A stretch of DNA of 53,092 bases from Jejuia sp. UBA6058 (GTDB lineage: Bacteria; Bacteroidota; Bacteroidia; Flavobacteriales; Flavobacteriaceae), in the NCBI GenBank assembly GCA_002428965.1, contig DIYI01000016.1, positions 1-53,092 of the forward strand. Reading direction: 5' to 3'. This document shows, piece after piece, positions 35,361 through 44,666 of this stretch. The first letter of the stretch is position 1. Each line of letters begins with the position of its first letter. The translations under genes were made by a program, and so were the position numbers. The notes beneath the pieces are model-generated. The model had not been told where the DNA came from. It did no database searches and worked only from the letters and a program-made list of their open reading frames with translations.

Positions 35361-35902
35361 GCTTTTTCTTCATTTAAATGAATCATAGCAAAAACTGCAT
35401 AATTAATCATATCCTGATAATTGGCATCAATCCCTTCACTCACCAAGGTTTTTCCCTGATTATCCTCAATTTGTTTTACACGCAACAACTTTTGTAAAAT
35501 CAAATCAGTCAAACTACTCACCCTCATATCTCTCCACGCTTCACCATAATCATGGTTTTTATCCTCCATCAATTTTTTAGTAGTAGCCACTTGTTTTTCA
35601 TACAATGTTTTAGCTTCTTCCGTGGACATATCTGGTTGCTCTACTACACCTTTTTCCAATTGAATCAAGGCCATAATGCAGTAATTAATGATACCAATAA
35701 ACTCGCTTTCTTGTCCCTCATCAACTTTTTGTACTGCATTTTGTTGTAAGCCTCTAATACGCTGCGCTTTAATAAAAATTTGATCAGTCAAAGAAGGTAA
35801 TCTCAAGATGCGCCACGCACTACCATAATCGCTCATTTTCTTTACAAATAAACTTTTACAGGTATCTATTACCGCATCATATTGTTTTGAAGTATCTTGC
35901 AT
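35357..35902 (-). CDS. DUF1599 protein with internal duplication
   Basis: 181 residues made of two similar units of about 65 residues: the first has KKMSDYGSAWRILRLPSLTD, the second DKNHDYGEAWRDMRVSSLTD, each followed by a helix that ends in a Leu-x-x-x-Lys/Arg pattern (QRIRGL, LRVKQIE). It matches DUF1599, a helical protein of Bacteroidota with unknown function; conserved Asp-Tyr-Gly and Trp-Arg suggest nucleotide or ligand binding, which is inference. It is the first gene of a minus-strand operon, divergent from folP. Confidence 0.85.
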   Translation of the reverse strand: MQDTSKQYDAVIDTCKSLFVKKMSDYGSAWRILRLPSLTDQIFIKAQRIRGLQQNAVQKVDEGQESEFIGIINYCIMALIQLEKGVVEQPDMSTEEAKTLYEKQVATTKKLMEDKNHDYGEAWRDMRVSSLTDLILQKLLRVKQIEDNQGKTLVSEGIDANYQDMINYAVFAMIHLNEEKA

Positions 35903-35961
35903 TCGTAAAATTCAATTTTGCGTAAATTTCGCATAAATAATTAGAATGTTCAAAGTTTGAG

Positions 35962-35977
35962 GTTTAAAGTTTTAAAC
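35962..35977. promoter_or_regulatory. Inverted repeat between DUF1599 and folP genes
   Basis: GTTTAAA-GT-TTTAAAC, seven perfect base pairs with a 2-bp centre, in the 103-bp divergent promoter region. It could be a shared operator; a random match in AT-rich DNA is possible. Confidence 0.3.
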
Positions 35978-36005
35978 GACATACAAACACTTTAGAAAAC
36001 TATTG

Positions 36006-36830
36006 ATGACCATAAATTGCAACGGCAAACTTATTGATTTATCTACCCCAAAAGTTATGGGGGTGCTTAACGTAACACCTGATTCCTTTTATGACGGTGG
36101 GAAATATAAAGATGAAGCATCTATCTTAAAACAACTTGAGCAAATGCTTAATGAAGGTGCCACTTTTATTGATGTTGGCGCGTATAGTTCTAGACCAGGT
36201 GCAGACCATGTAAGTGAAGATGAAGAACTAAATAGGATTTTGCCAATTGTACGATTGATTTTAAAGAAATTTCCTGAAACTCTGATTTCGATCGATACTT
36301 TTAGAAGTGAAATAGCCAAACAATGTATTGAAGCTGGTGCAGCTTTGATTAATGACATTTCTGCAGGAAAAATGGATGATCATATGTTGCCCACAATTGC
36401 TGAGTTACAAGTACCATATATCATGATGCATATGCGTGGCACACCTCAAACGATGCAAAGTTTAACGAACTATGACGATTTAGTGAAAGACATACTCTTT
36501 TACTTTTCTGAAAGAATTGTGGCTGCAAGAGATTTAGGTATTATTGATGTGATTATCGACGCTGGATTTGGATTTGCAAAAACACTAGAACAGAATTTTG
36601 AGTTGCTACATAAACTCGAACTATTCAAAATGATTGAAAAACCTTTGTTGGTTGGTGTTTCCAGAAAATCCATGATTTACAAAACTTTAGAAACTTCAGC
36701 TCAAAATGCTTTAAATGGTACTACAGTTTTAAATACCATTGGTTTACAAAAAGGTGCTTCTATTCTGCGAGTTCATGATGTTAAGGAAGCTATGGAAGCT
36801 GTAAAGTTGGTTAAAGCTTTAAAACAATAA
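36006..36830 (+). CDS. folP: Dihydropteroate synthase
   Basis: 274 residues from the ATG at 36006; a TTG three bases earlier adds one residue and is less likely. It joins p-aminobenzoate to dihydropterin pyrophosphate in folate synthesis. All binding segments are present: MGVLNVTPDSFYDGGKY, ISIDTFRSEIAKQCIEAGA, ALINDISAGKMDDHMLP, MMHMRGTPQTMQ, IIDAGFGFAKTLEQN and VGVSRKSMIYKTL, RVHDVKEAMEA. It opens an operon with a lipoprotein gene and cdaA, a neighbourhood common in Bacteroidota. Confidence 0.97.
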   Translation: MTINCNGKLIDLSTPKVMGVLNVTPDSFYDGGKYKDEASILKQLEQMLNEGATFIDVGAYSSRPGADHVSEDEELNRILPIVRLILKKFPETLISIDTFRSEIAKQCIEAGAALINDISAGKMDDHMLPTIAELQVPYIMMHMRGTPQTMQSLTNYDDLVKDILFYFSERIVAARDLGIIDVIIDAGFGFAKTLEQNFELLHKLELFKMIEKPLLVGVSRKSMIYKTLETSAQNALNGTTVLNTIGLQKGASILRVHDVKEAMEAVKLVKALKQ

Positions 36831-36831
36831 T

Positions 36832-37518
36832 ATGAGATACCTTTTAGTTTGTTTAATAGTACTTTTAATTTCCTGCCGAAACGAAAGAGAATTACAATTA
36901 CCACAAATAGATAAAGCAGAAATTACCGAAATACAAGATGTGTCTGCGGCCTATTTATTTTATGATGAAACCCAACCTGATAGTGTTCTTCTCAATAGAA
37001 AAAACTTAATCAGCACAACTAATTGGCTGGTAAATGTTGACAAACGCTTGACTTTAAAACAAGCCATTCCACACATTAAATTTCTGCAATCAAAAAAGAA
37101 ATCCTCAAGCCACAAAAACAAGAAAGCTAAGAACTATTTTACTTGCCATGACTTGAGTAAAAATAATTTGGGGTTTTTGGAGTTTACGGATACTGAATTC
37201 TCTGCAATATGGAATGATTCATTAATTATAAGAAATTCTTTTCCCAAAATACCAAATCTCATTTTAGAATTTGACACCAAAAATACTGTTAAGTTATTTG
37301 ATTTATTTGGTCATAATCTAACAAATAGAGAAACTATTAGCCGAAAAAGAGCGGATGAAATTGATCAAATACAATCAATTATCAAATCTTATAGTAGGGC
37401 TATTCTGAAATTCAATAATCAATTATCTTTTCAAGAATACATATCGATTAAAGCTATGATATCACAATTGGATTTAGAAAACATTGAAATATCGAAAAGT
37501 GAATTCATAATAGATTAA
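36832..37518 (+). CDS. Lipoprotein of unknown function
   Basis: 228 residues with a short lipoprotein signal (YLLVCLIVLLISC, lipid-bearing Cys15). The rest has no domain I recognise; a basic run near residues 88-101 (KKKSSSHKNKKAK) stands out. It follows folP by one base and precedes cdaA by 36 bp. Proteins of this size occur in the same place in related genomes, so it is probably a conserved partner of this operon. Confidence 0.8.
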   Translation: MRYLLVCLIVLLISCRNERELQLPQIDKAEITEIQDVSAAYLFYDETQPDSVLLNRKNLISTTNWLVNVDKRLTLKQAIPHIKFLQSKKKSSSHKNKKAKNYFTCHDLSKNNLGFLEFTDTEFSAIWNDSLIIRNSFPKIPNLILEFDTKNTVKLFDLFGHNLTNRETISRKRADEIDQIQSIIKSYSRAILKFNNQLSFQEYISIKAMISQLDLENIEISKSEFIID

Positions 37519-37554
37519 CCACAATTTCTTAAATTTACCAAAACCTATCAGCCT

Positions 37555-38340
37555 TTGAACATCTTTGATGACATTCTAAACCTACGTTTTATAGATTACC
37601 TAGATGTTGTTCTGGTCGCCCTACTCCTCTACTACCTCTACAAACTTGTAAAAGGTACGGTTGCCATTAATATTTTCCTTGGCATTATTATCATTTACGG
37701 CGCTTATAAACTAACAGGATTTGTAGATATGCAACTCTTAAACGGTTTGCTTAAAGGCTTTATAGAGGTTGGTATTATTGCGCTTATAGTGGTGTTTCAA
37801 CCTGAAATTAGAAAGTTTTTATTGATGGTGGGGTCAACTAATTTTAGTAGACGACGTAAATTTTTAAAACAACTTAAATTCTTAAAAACTGAAGCCACCA
37901 ATGAAAGTGACGTAGATGCGATTATTGCCGCCTGCAACAAAATGAGTATGTCTAAAACAGGAGCTTTAATTGTCTTTGAACGCAATAATAATTTAGATTT
38001 TCTCTCTGAATCAGGAGATGAGATGAATATCAAAGTCACCCAACCTATCATAGAAAGTATCTTCTTTAAAAATAGTCCGCTACATGATGGAGCTATTATC
38101 GTGAGTAATAATATTGTTAAAGCTACTCGTGTCATTCTTCCCGTTAATAATGAAAAAAACATACCGCAACGTTTTGGGTTAAGACATAGGGCTGCCATTG
38201 GAGTTACGGAAAAAACAGACGCCTTGGCCTTGGCAGTAAGTGAAGAAACAGGACACATTTCCTATTTTAAGGATGGTGAGTTTGTAGTTTTTGAAGATTC
38301 GACTGAGCTTGCTAAAATGATAAAAAACGATCTTGCCTAA
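37555..38340 (+). CDS. cdaA: Diadenylate cyclase (CdaA/DacA type)
   Basis: 261 residues from a TTG start at 37555, the only start that gives the normal N-terminus (NIFDDILNLRFIDYLDVVLV); no ATG is nearby in frame. Two to three membrane helices (about 16-80) precede a DAC domain with the catalytic DGA (178-180 in SPLHDGAIIV) and RHR (210-212 in RFGLRHRAAIGV). It makes cyclic di-AMP from two ATP at the inner membrane. In Bacteroidota c-di-AMP is linked to envelope and osmotic balance, though the target is not shown here. It shares a base with the next gene's start. Confidence 0.95.
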   Translation: MNIFDDILNLRFIDYLDVVLVALLLYYLYKLVKGTVAINIFLGIIIIYGAYKLTGFVDMQLLNGLLKGFIEVGIIALIVVFQPEIRKFLLMVGSTNFSRRRKFLKQLKFLKTEATNESDVDAIIAACNKMSMSKTGALIVFERNNNLDFLSESGDEMNIKVTQPIIESIFFKNSPLHDGAIIVSNNIVKATRVILPVNNEKNIPQRFGLRHRAAIGVTEKTDALALAVSEETGHISYFKDGEFVVFEDSTELAKMIKNDLA

Positions 38341-39146
38341 TGCACTGTAAAAACTGTGGGACACAATTATTTGAGAACAGTGACTATTGCCACACCTGTG
38401 GAGCAAAGGTGATACGAAATCGCTTGACTTTTAAAAGCATTTGTGCCGAGGTAAACCATTACTTTTTTAATTTAGACAATAAACTTCTTAAAACGTTAAT
38501 ACACCTTTTTACTAAGCCACACCAAGTAACTATAAGTTATATTGAAGGCACTCGTAAAAAATATGTTGATGTTATTCAATATTTTGCAATATCCTTGACA
38601 CTAGTAGGTATTCAAGTGTTTTTAATGAATACATTCTTTAAGGATGCTTTAGATATGAGTGATCTATATACAGATTCTCTTAAAGACCTCCCCAATCAGA
38701 AAGAGAACCCTTTCTCCGCAGAAAATATGGATGTTGAAAAGGTTAATAATTACCAAAGTTTGATTTATGTTTTAAGCGTACCTATTTCTGCATTTTCAAC
38801 TTGGATGGCATATTATATCGTTGGAGAGAGACGCTATAATTTTACCGAGCATATTGTGATTAACCTCTATTATTCTGCACAAATTATTATTGTTAGTGCA
38901 GTCTTAAGCATACTATTTTTGGTCTGCGGTGGAAATTACTTGGTTATTTCTGTATTTGTTAGCATATTAACTTTTGCTTATCTCTTTTATGTACTACATC
39001 GTGTTTTTGAAGCTTCTTTTCTAGAAAGTTTTGCTAGATTCTTATTGATAGGTTTGGTATATGCTATTATCATCGGTATTACTATAATTGTTCTTGCTGT
39101 TATTGTTTATTTTTTAGGTTATCAAACAGGTTTAAATAGTCCTTAA
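38340..39146 (+). CDS. DUF3667 zinc-ribbon membrane protein, copy 1
   Basis: 268 residues. The N-terminal zinc ribbon has Cys3-x2-Cys6 and Cys17-x2-Cys20 (MHCKNCGTQL, YCHTCGAK). A KPHQVTISYIEGTRKKYVD motif follows, then about five membrane helices. This is the DUF3667 form; function unknown. Its start overlaps the cdaA stop by one base (TAATG), so translation is probably coupled. It is similar in order to the next gene, a tandem duplicate. Confidence 0.88.
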   Translation: MHCKNCGTQLFENSDYCHTCGAKVIRNRLTFKSICAEVNHYFFNLDNKLLKTLIHLFTKPHQVTISYIEGTRKKYVDVIQYFAISLTLVGIQVFLMNTFFKDALDMSDLYTDSLKDLPNQKENPFSAENMDVEKVNNYQSLIYVLSVPISAFSTWMAYYIVGERRYNFTEHIVINLYYSAQIIIVSAVLSILFLVCGGNYLVISVFVSILTFAYLFYVLHRVFEASFLESFARFLLIGLVYAIIIGITIIVLAVIVYFLGYQTGLNSP

Positions 39147-39935
39147 ATGAATTGTAAAAATTGTAATAGTACCTTAAGAACAGACTATAGCTATTGCCCA
39201 AATTGCGGAGCTAAAGTTGTACGTAAAAGGATTACTAATAAAAGTTTGATTTATGATTTTTTAGAACGCTATTTCAATTTAGATAATACGTTTTTCAAGA
39301 CTATAAGTCATATGATTATCAAGCCACAAGAAGTTTGTGGTGGCTATATTGCGGGATTAAGAAAAAAGTATTTAAACCCAGTCAGCATGCTGGCAATTGC
39401 TTTAACGGCATCAGGGTTTACAATCTTTTTGATGAAAAAAGTTGGATGGGAAGATATTGATTTTTCTAAAATAAGTTACGCTCAAACAAGTACAGGTGGT
39501 GCGGGGACAGAGAAAATTATGTCAGCTACCATGGAGTACAGTTCATTAATATATTTCTTATACATCCCTATTATTGCCATAGCAAGCTATCTCTCTTTTA
39601 ATAAAAAAGAATACAATCTTGCTGAACATATAGTTTCATCAATTTATGCTCTTACTAGTTTTAGTATAATATCCACAGTATATGCATCTATATTGTTATT
39701 TTTTAGCCCTCAGTTTTATATAGATACAGCATTAATTTATGTGGTTCTTATGATTCTATTTTGCTTGTACGTATCTTACAAAAACGCACCATACGCAGTC
39801 AAATTTCTAATCTGGAGGATCCCTTTGTTCTTATTCCTAGTATTTATAGGATATTTGGGAATTTCAATTTTCTCGTTTGTATTACTCTTTATTACTGGAG
39901 ATATTTCGGTTCAAGATTTTATACCTGCAAAGTAG
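39147..39935 (+). CDS. DUF3667 zinc-ribbon membrane protein, copy 2
   Basis: 262 residues, paralogue of the preceding protein: zinc ribbon Cys3-x2-Cys6 and Cys17-x2-Cys20 (MNCKNCNSTL, YCPNCGAK), then KPQEVCGGYIAGLRKKYLNP and several membrane helices. It begins directly after the preceding stop and ends before the terminator at 39983-40009. Function unknown; a tandem pair suggests a heteromer or diverged duplicates. Confidence 0.88.
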   Translation: MNCKNCNSTLRTDYSYCPNCGAKVVRKRITNKSLIYDFLERYFNLDNTFFKTISHMIIKPQEVCGGYIAGLRKKYLNPVSMLAIALTASGFTIFLMKKVGWEDIDFSKISYAQTSTGGAGTEKIMSATMEYSSLIYFLYIPIIAIASYLSFNKKEYNLAEHIVSSIYALTSFSIISTVYASILLFFSPQFYIDTALIYVVLMILFCLYVSYKNAPYAVKFLIWRIPLFLFLVFIGYLGISIFSFVLLFITGDISVQDFIPAK

Positions 39936-39982
39936 CTAAAACAAAGTTTCTACTTTGAATTAAAACTATATTTGAAACAAAA

Positions 39983-40009
39983 AAAGACAACTTTAACCAT
40001 GTTGTCTTT
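39983..40009. terminator. Bidirectional terminator between DUF3667 and GH16 genes
   Basis: AAAGACAAC (39983-39991) pairs with GTTGTCTTT (40001-40009), 9 bp with a 9-nt loop, with an A run before it and T's soon after. It serves two convergent genes. Confidence 0.75.
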
Positions 40010-40033
40010 AGTTTTATAATTTCACCAAGAATT

Positions 40034-41149
40034 TTATTCATCTTCCAATTGCCAGCAGCGCACCCAATCAAAGTGTGCAGATCTCTCATCTCTACCTTCC
40101 TCTGTAGTTTCGTCAGCAACGGTATCAAAATAATTTTTACCATCTATATTTACAATAAACTGTGGATCTACTTTATCATCGTCAGGATTAGAGTTCAAGC
40201 CCCTGTTCCAAGAATATAAGTTACTAGACATAGTCACATACATTTTTTGCGAATCAAATGGCGTGCTTGGAGTAATTGTTTTCCATTGTCTACCATCTAA
40301 AAACAATACAACTTCTAATGGTGACTTAATCCACGCACCATAAATATGATACTCTTGCCAATTTTCGTTTCCTGTACCTAATAATTCAGTAAACTGTTGA
40401 TTTGAATTATTAGGATAAGTTTCAGGACATGATGTTTCTCTACTTAAAACATTTGAGTGCATTTGACCAACCCAGTTACTTGCAAAAGCATAATCACCAG
40501 AGTAATCCCTACTTCTTCTACCTATACATTCTAACACATCTAGTTCGGTAGTTCTTTTGCATCCTTCTTTTTCAGAACGTCTATTAATTGCCCAAAACGC
40601 GGTAGAGAATGGTGAATGTCCAGCTCGTATTCTTGCTTCATAATACGTTCCTACATCTGCTGTACCTTTAGAACGGATAATTCCTCCTCCATATATTCTT
40701 TCTTGATCATTGATTATTCTTTCTTCTTCAAAAATAATATGTTCAATTCTTAGTTCACCATTTTCAACAGTGGTTGTTTCTGTTACAAAAGCACTGGGTG
40801 CTTTACCAGCCTAAGGAAACTTACTGTGCGGCCCGTCCTCCCATTTTGAAGTATTAAGACCATCCTCATTAAATTCATCCGACAAGTTCTCTAAAAGCAC
40901 CCAAGTTTTACCAGTTGGTTTTGGATCCGAACTAAAAGTTGGTCTATCCATTGAAGAAGTATCACCCGTATCAGGTATTACTCCTTGCTCTTGTTCTGTT
41001 TCCTCCTCCTCTTGCTCCTCTTCCTCTGCTACCGGGGTGGAATTTTCTTCCTCGCTCTGTGATGGTGTAACAAATTTATCTTCCTCACTGCATGCCATAA
41101 ACATCGCCGCAACTAAAATAAGTGTATAAAAAATTCTCTTTTTTAACAT
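40034..41149 (-). pseudogene. GH16 glycoside hydrolase lipoprotein, interrupted by an in-frame amber codon
   Basis: One open frame of 371 codons except for a TAG at 40811-40813 (codon 113). Residues 1-20 are a lipoprotein signal ending LILVAAMFMAC (Cys20), then SEED, close to the flavobacterial surface-export signal, and an acid-rich linker (EEEEQEEEETEQEQ). Sequence before the stop, LSDEFNEDGLNTSKWEDG, and after it, the catalytic ELDVLE (Glu202, Glu207) in TTELDVLECIG, are standard GH16 parts. The family includes agarases, porphyranases, carrageenases and laminarinases; which one cannot be told. No frameshift exists, so one base change would restore it; readthrough is possible but unproven. 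Confidence 0.85.
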
Positions 41150-41319
41150 TTTTTTACTTTTTAACTATTGTACAAAAAACCCATTAACTACCCTCTTATT
41201 GAATTACGAATGGCATAGTTTCAACTTCTTACCGAAGGGCATAATATTCTTGAGAAAGTAAATAACAAAACACAAATTGAACATTAACATATGGTTCAGA
41301 TTCCATAACAAATTCTCAA

Positions 41320-41343
41320 TATCTAGCTGTATTAAACTAGATA
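41320..41343. other. Inverted repeat in the gap between GH16 and ABC-transporter genes
   Basis: TATCTAG (41320-41326) and CTAGATA (41337-41343) form a 7-bp stem with a 10-nt loop. The 246-bp gap at 41150-41395 otherwise holds no gene; the promoter of the GH16 gene should be here but no clear TAnnTTTG was found on the minus strand. Confidence 0.3.
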
Positions 41344-41395
41344 AAAACTAACAATTACCATATTCATTCTTACACAATAAAGTTTTGTGCATTCC

Positions 41396-43165
41396 TTACG
41401 TTAAAACCGTATCTTTCAAAAACTGTACTTCATACAAGTTCTTATAGTAACCATCTTTCTTTTTGAGTAGTTCTTTATGAGTGCCCTGTTCAACTATTTG
41501 TCCAGCATCCATTACCAAAATCTTATCAGCCTTTTTCACAGTAGCCAACCTATGTGCAATGACTATTGAAGTGCGTCCTTTGGTTATTCTATCTGTTGCG
41601 TTTTGAATCAATTGTTCAGAATAAGAATCTACGGAAGATGTAGCTTCATCCAGCACCAAAATACTTGGATTGGTGACATAAGCTCTTAGGAAAGAAATCA
41701 ATTGTCTTTGACCAGATGACAACATCACCCCGCGTTCTTTAACATTATAATGATAACCACCAGGTAAACTACTGATAAACTCATGAACACCTATAGATTT
41801 AGCAGCTTCAATAACTTCTCCTTCAGAAACATCTGGATTGTTTAAAGTAATATTGTTCAAAATAGTATCCGCAAATAAAAACACATCTTGTAATACAACT
41901 GCTATTTGTGTTCTTAATGACGCAAGTGTTACTTCTTTAATATCAATATTATCAATAGCAATAATCCCACTTTTTATTTCATAAAACCTATTCAAAAGAT
42001 TTATAATTGTAGATTTTCCAGCTCCGGTAGCACCAACAATGGCTATGGTTTCGCCTGCCTTTACATCAAAAGAAACACCTTTTAAAACAGGCTCGTCTTC
42101 AACATAATTAAAGAATACATTTTTAAATTGAATATTTCCTTTAAAATGTTCAGCAATATGCATACCGTGATCATCAATTTGAGAAGTAGTATCCAGTACT
42201 TTAAATACACGAGTAGCCGCAACCATTCCCATTTGAAGCGTGTTAAACTTATCGGCAATTTGACGCAACGGTCTAAACAATTTTGGAATTAACATAACAA
42301 ATGCAAAAAAAATACCCTTTGAAGCATCATCTCCAGAAACAAGTGTTAAACCAACAAACCAAGCGACCAAACCAGTACAAACAGAAATAATGAATTCGGG
42401 AATTGGGAAATAAATGGAATTATACCAAATGGTCTTTAGCCATCCTTTTTTATGCCTTTCATTAATTTTTTTAAAACTTTCATTTTCAATACTTTCCCTT
42501 GCAAATAACTGTAAAATTTTCATACCTGTTAAACGCTCTTGCACAAAAGAGTTTAGGTTTGAAACCTCAGTTCTTACCTCTTCAAAAGCCTTCTTCATAT
42601 ACTTTTGAAACAGCTTAGTAGCATAAATTACTAATGGCAACATTGCAAAAACAATAGCACTAGATGTCCAACTTAAATAAATCATTACACCCAAAACTAC
42701 CAGCATAGTAAGTATATCTCTGACTATCATAAACAGCCCTTGCCCAAATATATCAGCGATACGTTCCATATCAGTAACTGAACGTGTTATTAACACCCCA
42801 ACTGAAGAATTATCATAGTACTTCATTTTAAAACGTAGTAAATGATCAAATAATTTTACACGTTCGTCTTTAACTACATTTTGTCCTAACCATCCAGAGT
42901 AAAAAATGAAAATAAGTTGAAAAGAAACCTCTAAAATTAAGATACCTATCATCAAAATAATAAGTAACAAAAAACCATTGGCATTTTTCTCTCCAATATA
43001 ATTGTCAATAGCTTCTTTTAGTAATAATGGGGTTGACACTCCTAGAATGGCCAATATTATAACCGAGACAAATAAAATTGTAAACGTAAGCTTATATGGC
43101 TTTATAAACTGAAACAGTCGTTTAAACAACGTAAAATCAAATATTTGTTCTTTTTTCTTTTCCAT
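41396..43165 (-). CDS. ABC exporter, MsbA/multidrug-type (membrane plus ATPase half)
   Basis: 589 residues: six membrane helices (about 25-320) followed by the nucleotide-binding domain with Walker A VGATGAGKST, Q-loop AVVLQDVFLF, signature MLSSGQRQLI, Walker B ILVLDEATSS and His in VIAHRLATVKKAD. It functions as a homodimer, probably moving lipid or drug-like substrates across the inner membrane. The signature LSSGQ differs slightly from LSGGQ. It begins directly after truA (stop and start adjacent). Substrate unknown. Confidence 0.93.
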   Translation of the reverse strand: MEKKKEQIFDFTLFKRLFQFIKPYKLTFTILFVSVIILAILGVSTPLLLKEAIDNYIGEKNANGFLLLIILMIGILILEVSFQLIFIFYSGWLGQNVVKDERVKLFDHLLRFKMKYYDNSSVGVLITRSVTDMERIADIFGQGLFMIVRDILTMLVVLGVMIYLSWTSSAIVFAMLPLVIYATKLFQKYMKKAFEEVRTEVSNLNSFVQERLTGMKILQLFARESIENESFKKINERHKKGWLKTIWYNSIYFPIPEFIISVCTGLVAWFVGLTLVSGDDASKGIFFAFVMLIPKLFRPLRQIADKFNTLQMGMVAATRVFKVLDTTSQIDDHGMHIAEHFKGNIQFKNVFFNYVEDEPVLKGVSFDVKAGETIAIVGATGAGKSTIINLLNRFYEIKSGIIAIDNIDIKEVTLASLRTQIAVVLQDVFLFADTILNNITLNNPDVSEGEVIEAAKSIGVHEFISSLPGGYHYNVKERGVMLSSGQRQLISFLRAYVTNPSILVLDEATSSVDSYSEQLIQNATDRITKGRTSIVIAHRLATVKKADKILVMDAGQIVEQGTHKELLKKKDGYYKNLYEVQFLKDTVLT

Positions 43166-43909
43166 TTATAGCTTTATCGTTTCTGGATATGATACTTCAG
43201 TAAGATACAATCCGTGTGCCGGAACGGAATAACCAGCTTCTCCTCTATCTTTAGATTGAATAATGGTATGCATATCCTCTACTGAGATCTTACCTAAACC
43301 AACATTTATCATGGTGCCTACAATGGCGCGCACCATATTACGCAAAAAACGGTCTGCAGTTATAGTAAATTGTATTTCACCATCTTTAACAAACCATCTG
43401 GCTTTCATTATATCACAATAATACGTTTTTACATCGGTATGGGTCTTAGAAAAGCATTGAAAATCCTTATACTCAAATAAAATTCTAGCTGCAGCATTCA
43501 TCCTATCCAAATCCAACGGCTGCTTCAAATAATACGCATTGCGATGTGTAAATGGGTTCTTCTCTAAACTAATTCGGTACAAATAACTACGTTTTGTGGC
43601 ATCAAAACGCGCATGCGCATCTGGTTTTACTTTAAAAATAGCTTTAATAGCAATGTTAAATGGTAAAAACGAATTGAGCCTATACTCTAAATCATCAGGA
43701 TCAAATAACTTATCTGTATCAAAGTGGGCAAACATTTGAGAAGCGTGTACACCAGTATCCGTTCTTCCTGCTCCAATCACCGAAATTTTGTCGCTTAATA
43801 CCGTGGACAAGGCATCCTCTAACACCTCTTGAACAGTGGTTGCTTTAGGTTGTATTTGCCAACCGTGGTAACCACTACCGTTATAAGACAATTCAATAAA
43901 ATACCGCAA
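43166..43909 (-). CDS. truA: tRNA pseudouridine(38-40) synthase
   Basis: 247 residues from a TTG at 43907-43909 (then RYFIELSYNGSGYHGWQIQ), which gives the family length; an upstream GTG at 43957 would add 16 unrelated residues. It makes pseudouridine at tRNA positions 38-40. The catalytic Asp51 lies in GAGRTDTGVHA; other family parts are RFDATKRSYLYRI and RFLRNMVRAIVGTMINVGLG. It is followed directly by the ABC exporter gene and is divergent from the phosphoesterase gene. Confidence 0.93.
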   Translation of the reverse strand: MRYFIELSYNGSGYHGWQIQPKATTVQEVLEDALSTVLSDKISVIGAGRTDTGVHASQMFAHFDTDKLFDPDDLEYRLNSFLPFNIAIKAIFKVKPDAHARFDATKRSYLYRISLEKNPFTHRNAYYLKQPLDLDRMNAAARILFEYKDFQCFSKTHTDVKTYYCDIMKARWFVKDGEIQFTITADRFLRNMVRAIVGTMINVGLGKISVEDMHTIIQSKDRGEAGYSVPAHGLYLTEVSYPETIKL

Positions 43910-43985
43910 ACTATTTAATACTTTTGTAAGTCGACAAAGATAATCACATTTACACACTTAAGTATCTTTCCAATATCATAAAATT

Positions 43986-44477
43986 ATGACTAAAATTTTG
44001 TTGTTATCTGACACCCACAGCTACGTGGACAAGGACATATTAAAATATGTAAAACAAGCCGATGAAGTTTGGCATGCGGGAGATATTGGTGATTTAAAAG
44101 TTACGGATGCTATAAAAGCAATCAAACCACTTCGAGGTGTTTATGGGAATATTGATAATACAGAAATACGAAGTGAATTCCCTGAGCATAATCGTTTCAA
44201 ATGTGAAGAAGTTGATGTTTGGATAACCCACATTGGTGGTTATCCGCCAAAATACAATATGCGCGTTTCAGAAATGATAAAATTAAACCCGCCTCGGTTG
44301 TTCATTTGTGGGCATTCGCATATTTTAAAGGTAATGCCCGATAAAAAACTGAATCTTCTGCATATGAATCCTGGAGCCGTTGGCAAACATGGTTTTCATA
44401 AAGTACGTACTATGTTGAGATTTACGATAGAAGGCAAAAAAATTGATAATTTAGAGGTTATCGAGTTTAAGAGATAA
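43986..44477 (+). CDS. YfcE-type metallophosphoesterase
   Basis: 163 residues with all metal motifs of the calcineurin-like family: LLLSDTHSYVD, VWHAGDIGD, VYGNID, ICGHSHIL. It fits the MJ0936/YfcE phosphodiesterase group, which hydrolyses model phosphodiesters and possibly cyclic nucleotides. The biological substrate is unknown. Its stop codon is the first part of the composite repeat at 44476-44600. Confidence 0.9.
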   Translation: MTKILLLSDTHSYVDKDILKYVKQADEVWHAGDIGDLKVTDAIKAIKPLRGVYGNIDNTEIRSEFPEHNRFKCEEVDVWITHIGGYPPKYNMRVSEMIKLNPPRLFICGHSHILKVMPDKKLNLLHMNPGAVGKHGFHKVRTMLRFTIEGKKIDNLEVIEFKR

Positions 44478-44600
44478 AAAGCCCTTCCCTAACCCTTCCC
44501 AGTTGGGAAGGGAACACTCATATGCTAAAAAGCATAACAAACATTATATCGATAAAGAGTAAGTATTTAGCGCCTTTGGAGGGATTAAGGGAGGCTTTTT
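44476..44600 (+). repeat. Composite hairpin repeat, terminator-like
   Basis: An outer stem (AAAAAGCC at 44476-44483 with GGCTTTTT at 44593-44600, then TCCCT 44486-44490 with AGGGA 44588-44592) encloses an inner perfect hairpin (CCCTTCCCA 44493-44501, TGGGAAGGG 44504-44512) and a small one (TATGCT 44521-44526, AGCATA 44531-44536). The right end with TTTTT fits a terminator for the phosphoesterase gene. Similar sequence is, from memory, widespread in Flavobacteriaceae; only one copy is in this window. Confidence 0.6.
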
Positions 44601-44666
44601 CATGTTAATTCATTATTTTGGCACAACAATTGGATTATACCCCAAATAACCAAAACATTTTAACCT

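Noticed and set aside
40034..41149. Two separate genes (40034-40537 and 40811-41149)
   Set aside because: Both parts and the stretch between share one frame with a single TAG, and together form one GH16 protein; treated as one interrupted gene.
43910..43957. truA start at GTG 43957
   Set aside because: The 16 extra residues have no counterpart in TruA; the TTG at 43909 gives the normal N-terminus. Confidence is moderate.
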